Source: Pseudogemmobacter lacusdianii (GTDB lineage: Bacteria; Pseudomonadota; Alphaproteobacteria; Rhodobacterales; Rhodobacteraceae). From it: DNA of 64,000 bases. Positions 62,095 through 64,000 of the stretch are shown piece after piece. Position numbers and translations under genes: made by a program. The DNA is taken from NCBI RefSeq assembly GCF_030848395.1, contig NZ_JAVDBT010000005.1, positions 1 through 64,000 on the forward strand. Direction: 5' to 3'. The number at the start of each line of letters is the position of its first letter. The stretch's first letter is position 1. The notes under the pieces were generated by a model. That model saw only the letters and a list, made by a program, of their open reading frames with translations. It did no database searches and was not told where the DNA came from.

Positions 62095-62260
62095 ATTCTT
62101 TGCTCTCCAGAGAAATGCGAATGTGGCCTGTCCGAATGTGGCCTGCCGCGAGCGGCAGTTTTGCGAGCGGGCCGTTTATCGGCCACGGCCAAGCCGCGAA
62201 TCCCCCTTGGGGCGCGCAGGCGGCTTTGGTGCCATCGGTGTTAGGCTTTAACCGGCTGGG

Positions 62261-62665
62261 TTACGCGGCGTTCAGTTCGACCTTGGCGGCGATCGCGGGG
62301 GTGACGACGAATTGGATCATCTCGGTGCGGCGCTCTTTATGGCTGCCACTGTTGAAAGAGATAGATTGCATCACGGTTTGATGGCCATTTGCGCCTCGAA
62401 TGGTCCAATCAGCCCAAACGCGAAACCGCTGGCAGCGCGTCAGCTCGACCGAGACCAGATTGCCCTCAAGTTGCTGCAGGCCATCGCCGGTCAGTTGCTT
62501 ATGCAAGCGTTCGAGAAAGCTTTGAAAGGCTTGCGGTGTGGCAAAAACCTGCGGCTCGTCGTTCAGATAAAGCGGCAGTGGGTAGGTGTAGCGCGCGGCC
62601 AATTGATCATACTGACCTAAGGAAAAATGGACGGCGATGGTGGCGATAGAGGCCTGAAGGGACAT
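62261..62665 (-). CDS. Small NTF2/SnoaL-like protein
   Basis: 134 residues beginning MSLQASIATIAVHFSLGQYDQLAARYTYPLPLYL (described as a region, residues 1-34), then ATPQAFQSFLERLHKQL and VWADWTIRG. The helix-then-curved-sheet order and the ARYTYPLPLYLND segment suggest an NTF2-like fold. No enzymatic motif was recognised. ATG 62665 has only a weak ribosome site. Divergent from the DUF533 gene. Confidence 0.65.
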   Translation of the reverse strand: MSLQASIATIAVHFSLGQYDQLAARYTYPLPLYLNDEPQVFATPQAFQSFLERLHKQLTGDGLQQLEGNLVSVELTRCQRFRVWADWTIRGANGHQTVMQSISFNSGSHKERRTEMIQFVVTPAIAAKVELNAA

Positions 62666-62790
62666 GGGGAACCAGAACAGTTATGACGGGTTATAGGCGA
62701 CAGGCTGAACAAACCGGCGCCGATTAGATGTGTTTCAGAATCAAGTCAATCTGACCGGCCTCTTTGGGGAACCCTGTGCTGGCAGCTCCA

Positions 62791-62811
62791 TTGTGACGTT
62801 TTATGTCACAA
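62791..62811. promoter_or_regulatory. Perfect inverted repeat TTGTGAC-N7-GTCACAA
   Basis: Seven-base arms around GTTTTAT, between the divergent NTF2-like and DUF533 genes. It contains GTGAC-N5-ATGTCACA, the same TGAC-N7-GTCA geometry as the motif of the protease locus. Confidence 0.6.
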
Positions 62812-62934
62812 AGCTTGATGAAAATCTATTGTTATCGGGGGGTTGTGCCTCGCTGCCATTGCGCATGTTCTGAGCCAATGTCGAAAGCTTGGGCGTGATG
62901 TGGGGCAGAATGTCGCGCGGAAAGGGGTGTTGGC

Positions 62935-63573
62935 ATGACCAAAACTGAGAGGCTGTTGGATCAAATGACCACGCTGCACGGGCTGCGGCGGATCGCCAAG
63001 GATGCCACGCGACAGTGGCAACGGCAGAGCGATCAGACCAAGGGGCTGCTGGCGGGCGGCGCGATCGGCGTGCTTTTGACCGGGGACGGGCGGCGGCTTG
63101 TGGGCGCGGGGCTGCGGCTTGGCAGCGCTGCATTGGTCAGCGGTTTGGCGTGGCGTTTGTGGCGCGATTGGCAGGCGGGCGCGGGGCTGCGTGACGCGGC
63201 TGGCCTAGATGCAGTGGAGGCAAAGGCACTGTCGCGCAAGCTGGTGCAGGCGATGGTTGCTGCGGCGCGGGCTGGTGGATCGATCTCGGGGGATGAGCTT
63301 GGGCGGATCGAGGGCGCTTTGGCCGATCTGGGCCTAAGCTTGGATGCAGATGACCTGAATGACGCCGCATTCGCGACAGAATTCGACGCTGAACAGATCG
63401 CCGCTTTGGCCGCGTCCGGGCAAGAAGCCGCGCAGATTTATGCGGCCACATTGCTGGTCATCCGGCAGCAATCCGCGAAGGAAAAGTCCTATCTGGCAGC
63501 CTTGGCCGAGGCCTTGGATCTCTCGCCTGAGCTGGTGGCGCAGTTGCACCGTAGGGCCGCGCGTCTGGTTTGA
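62935..63573 (+). CDS. DUF533 / TerB-like inner-membrane protein
   Basis: 212 residues. The N-terminal part has GGAIGVLLTGDGRRLVGAGLRLGSAALVSGLAW, a glycine-rich membrane segment (about 41-73, cited as a region). The C-terminal part is a TerB-like helical domain (LVQAMVAAARAGGSIS...LDADDLNDAA...LAALAEALDLSPELV). This is the YebE/DUF533 family of unknown function. GAAAGGGG precedes the ATG. Confidence 0.85.
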   Translation: MTKTERLLDQMTTLHGLRRIAKDATRQWQRQSDQTKGLLAGGAIGVLLTGDGRRLVGAGLRLGSAALVSGLAWRLWRDWQAGAGLRDAAGLDAVEAKALSRKLVQAMVAAARAGGSISGDELGRIEGALADLGLSLDADDLNDAAFATEFDAEQIAALAASGQEAAQIYAATLLVIRQQSAKEKSYLAALAEALDLSPELVAQLHRRAARLV

Positions 63574-63582
63574 CGTGCCAGT

Positions 63583-64000
63583 CTAGGGCTGGGCGCCGCC
63601 CGTTGCTTCGGTGACGCGGTCGGCGGCGGCACGGACCAAGGCGCCAAAGCGGGTTGCCTCTGAGATCCCCATGCGAAACGCCGGCCCCGAGACCGAGATC
63701 CCGGCCACCGGCTCGGCATGGGCGTTGAAGATGGGTGCTGCGACGCAACGCATGCCCTCGGCACGCTCTTGATCGTCGATGGAAAAGCCGCGCTCGCGGG
63801 TATGGGCAAGGTCGCGCAAGAGCGAATGCTCAGAGGTGAGGGTGAGCGAGGTAAACTTCATCAACCCCTGTCGCGCGATGATGCCGCGGGTTTTTTCCTC
63901 GGGATACCAAGCCAGTAGCGCCTTGCCGATGCCGCTGGAATGCATCGGCCCTTTGGTGCCGGGGGCGAAGAAGGCGCGGATCGTCTCATGGGTTTCGACT
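63583..64000 (-). CDS. IclR-family transcriptional regulator, C-terminal part, cut by the right edge
   Basis: The visible 138 codons are the IclR effector-binding domain: GPMHSSGIGKALLAWYP, FSIDDQERAEGMRCVAAPIFN and GPAFRM are standard family segments. The N-terminal winged helix lies past position 64000. The regulon cannot be deduced, as no catabolic genes are visible next to it. Stop TAG at 63585-63583. Confidence 0.92.
   Translation of the reverse strand, partial: VETHETIRAFFAPGTKGPMHSSGIGKALLAWYPEEKTRGIIARQGLMKFTSLTLTSEHSLLRDLAHTRERGFSIDDQERAEGMRCVAAPIFNAHAEPVAGISVSGPAFRMGISEATRFGALVRAAADRVTEATGGAQP

Noticed and set aside
62109-62160. Direct repeat CGAATGTGGCCTG twice after the tRNA terminator as an attachment site
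   Set aside because: The copies are adjacent, do not match the tRNA 3' end and no integrase is nearby. It looks like a chance short tandem duplication.
62791-62811. Classical Crp site
   Set aside because: TGTGA and TCACA are separated by 9 bases instead of the 6 that Crp needs, so it was listed as an unassigned inverted repeat.

Overview
The window is GC-rich alphaproteobacterial chromosome, most likely from the Rhodobacteraceae (Rhodobacter/Gemmobacter-like). The clearest signs are the order hemN - fnrL - uspA - ccoNOQP - ccoGHIS with perfect TTGAT-N4-ATCAA FNR boxes, the divergent hemE/hemC pair, an NDUFAF7-pgeF-lgt operon, and intergenic palindromic repeats of the kind common in this family. 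Genes are dense and often overlap by 1-4 bases. There is no prophage, insertion sequence or CRISPR array. Only positions 2694-3168 exceed 300 bases without a gene, and they hold a candidate small RNA.

Layout. 1-2.7 kb: an ATP sulfurylase gene cut by the left edge and read in frame from a MarR-type regulator, then trxB and an Lrp regulator. 2.7-9.4 kb: sRNA candidate, small proteins, pgeF, an NDUFAF7-like methyltransferase, lgt, ubiK-like, a TIGR02186/TSUP pair and purine nucleoside phosphorylase. 9.5-14.2 kb: a Bmp-type nucleoside ABC importer. 14.4-18.6 kb: rimI-tsaB-nfuA, a small protein, dgkA and a secreted S1C protease. 18.7-30.2 kb: the microaerobic block, with oxygen-independent haem synthesis, its regulator FnrL, cbb3 oxidase and the oxidase assembly factors. 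30.2-45.5 kb: housekeeping genes, namely a D,D-carboxypeptidase, HAD hydrolase, clpS, an RsmC-like methyltransferase, SDR, lipoprotein, hemF, EamA transporter, hemE, hemC, a kinase-like protein, an FtsX-type ABC exporter and tesA.

45.5-56.9 kb is the most unusual part. About 11 kb encodes two secreted caspase-fold proteases, a PDZ serine protease, a trypsin-like zymogen, a complete two-component system and three paralogous secreted proteins that all end in Y-x-[LI]-[MI]-T-N. Three of its promoter regions carry one shared motif, GTGAC-N5-YTGWCAKG. I propose this is a single regulated envelope protease system; I do not recognise it as a described one.

57-64 kb: argE, a sigma-54 gene, hyuA, an elongator tRNA-Met, an NTF2-like protein, a DUF533 protein and an IclR regulator cut by the right edge.

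How the genes work together: FnrL probably switches on hemN, uspA, cco and the ccoG cluster at low oxygen. hemC, hemE, hemF and hemN supply haem to cbb3, and CcoI supplies copper. The nucleoside importer feeds the adjacent phosphorylase. In the protease locus the sensor kinase probably monitors the envelope and controls the proteases. All assignments come from reading sequence and remembered family motifs; no searches were run.
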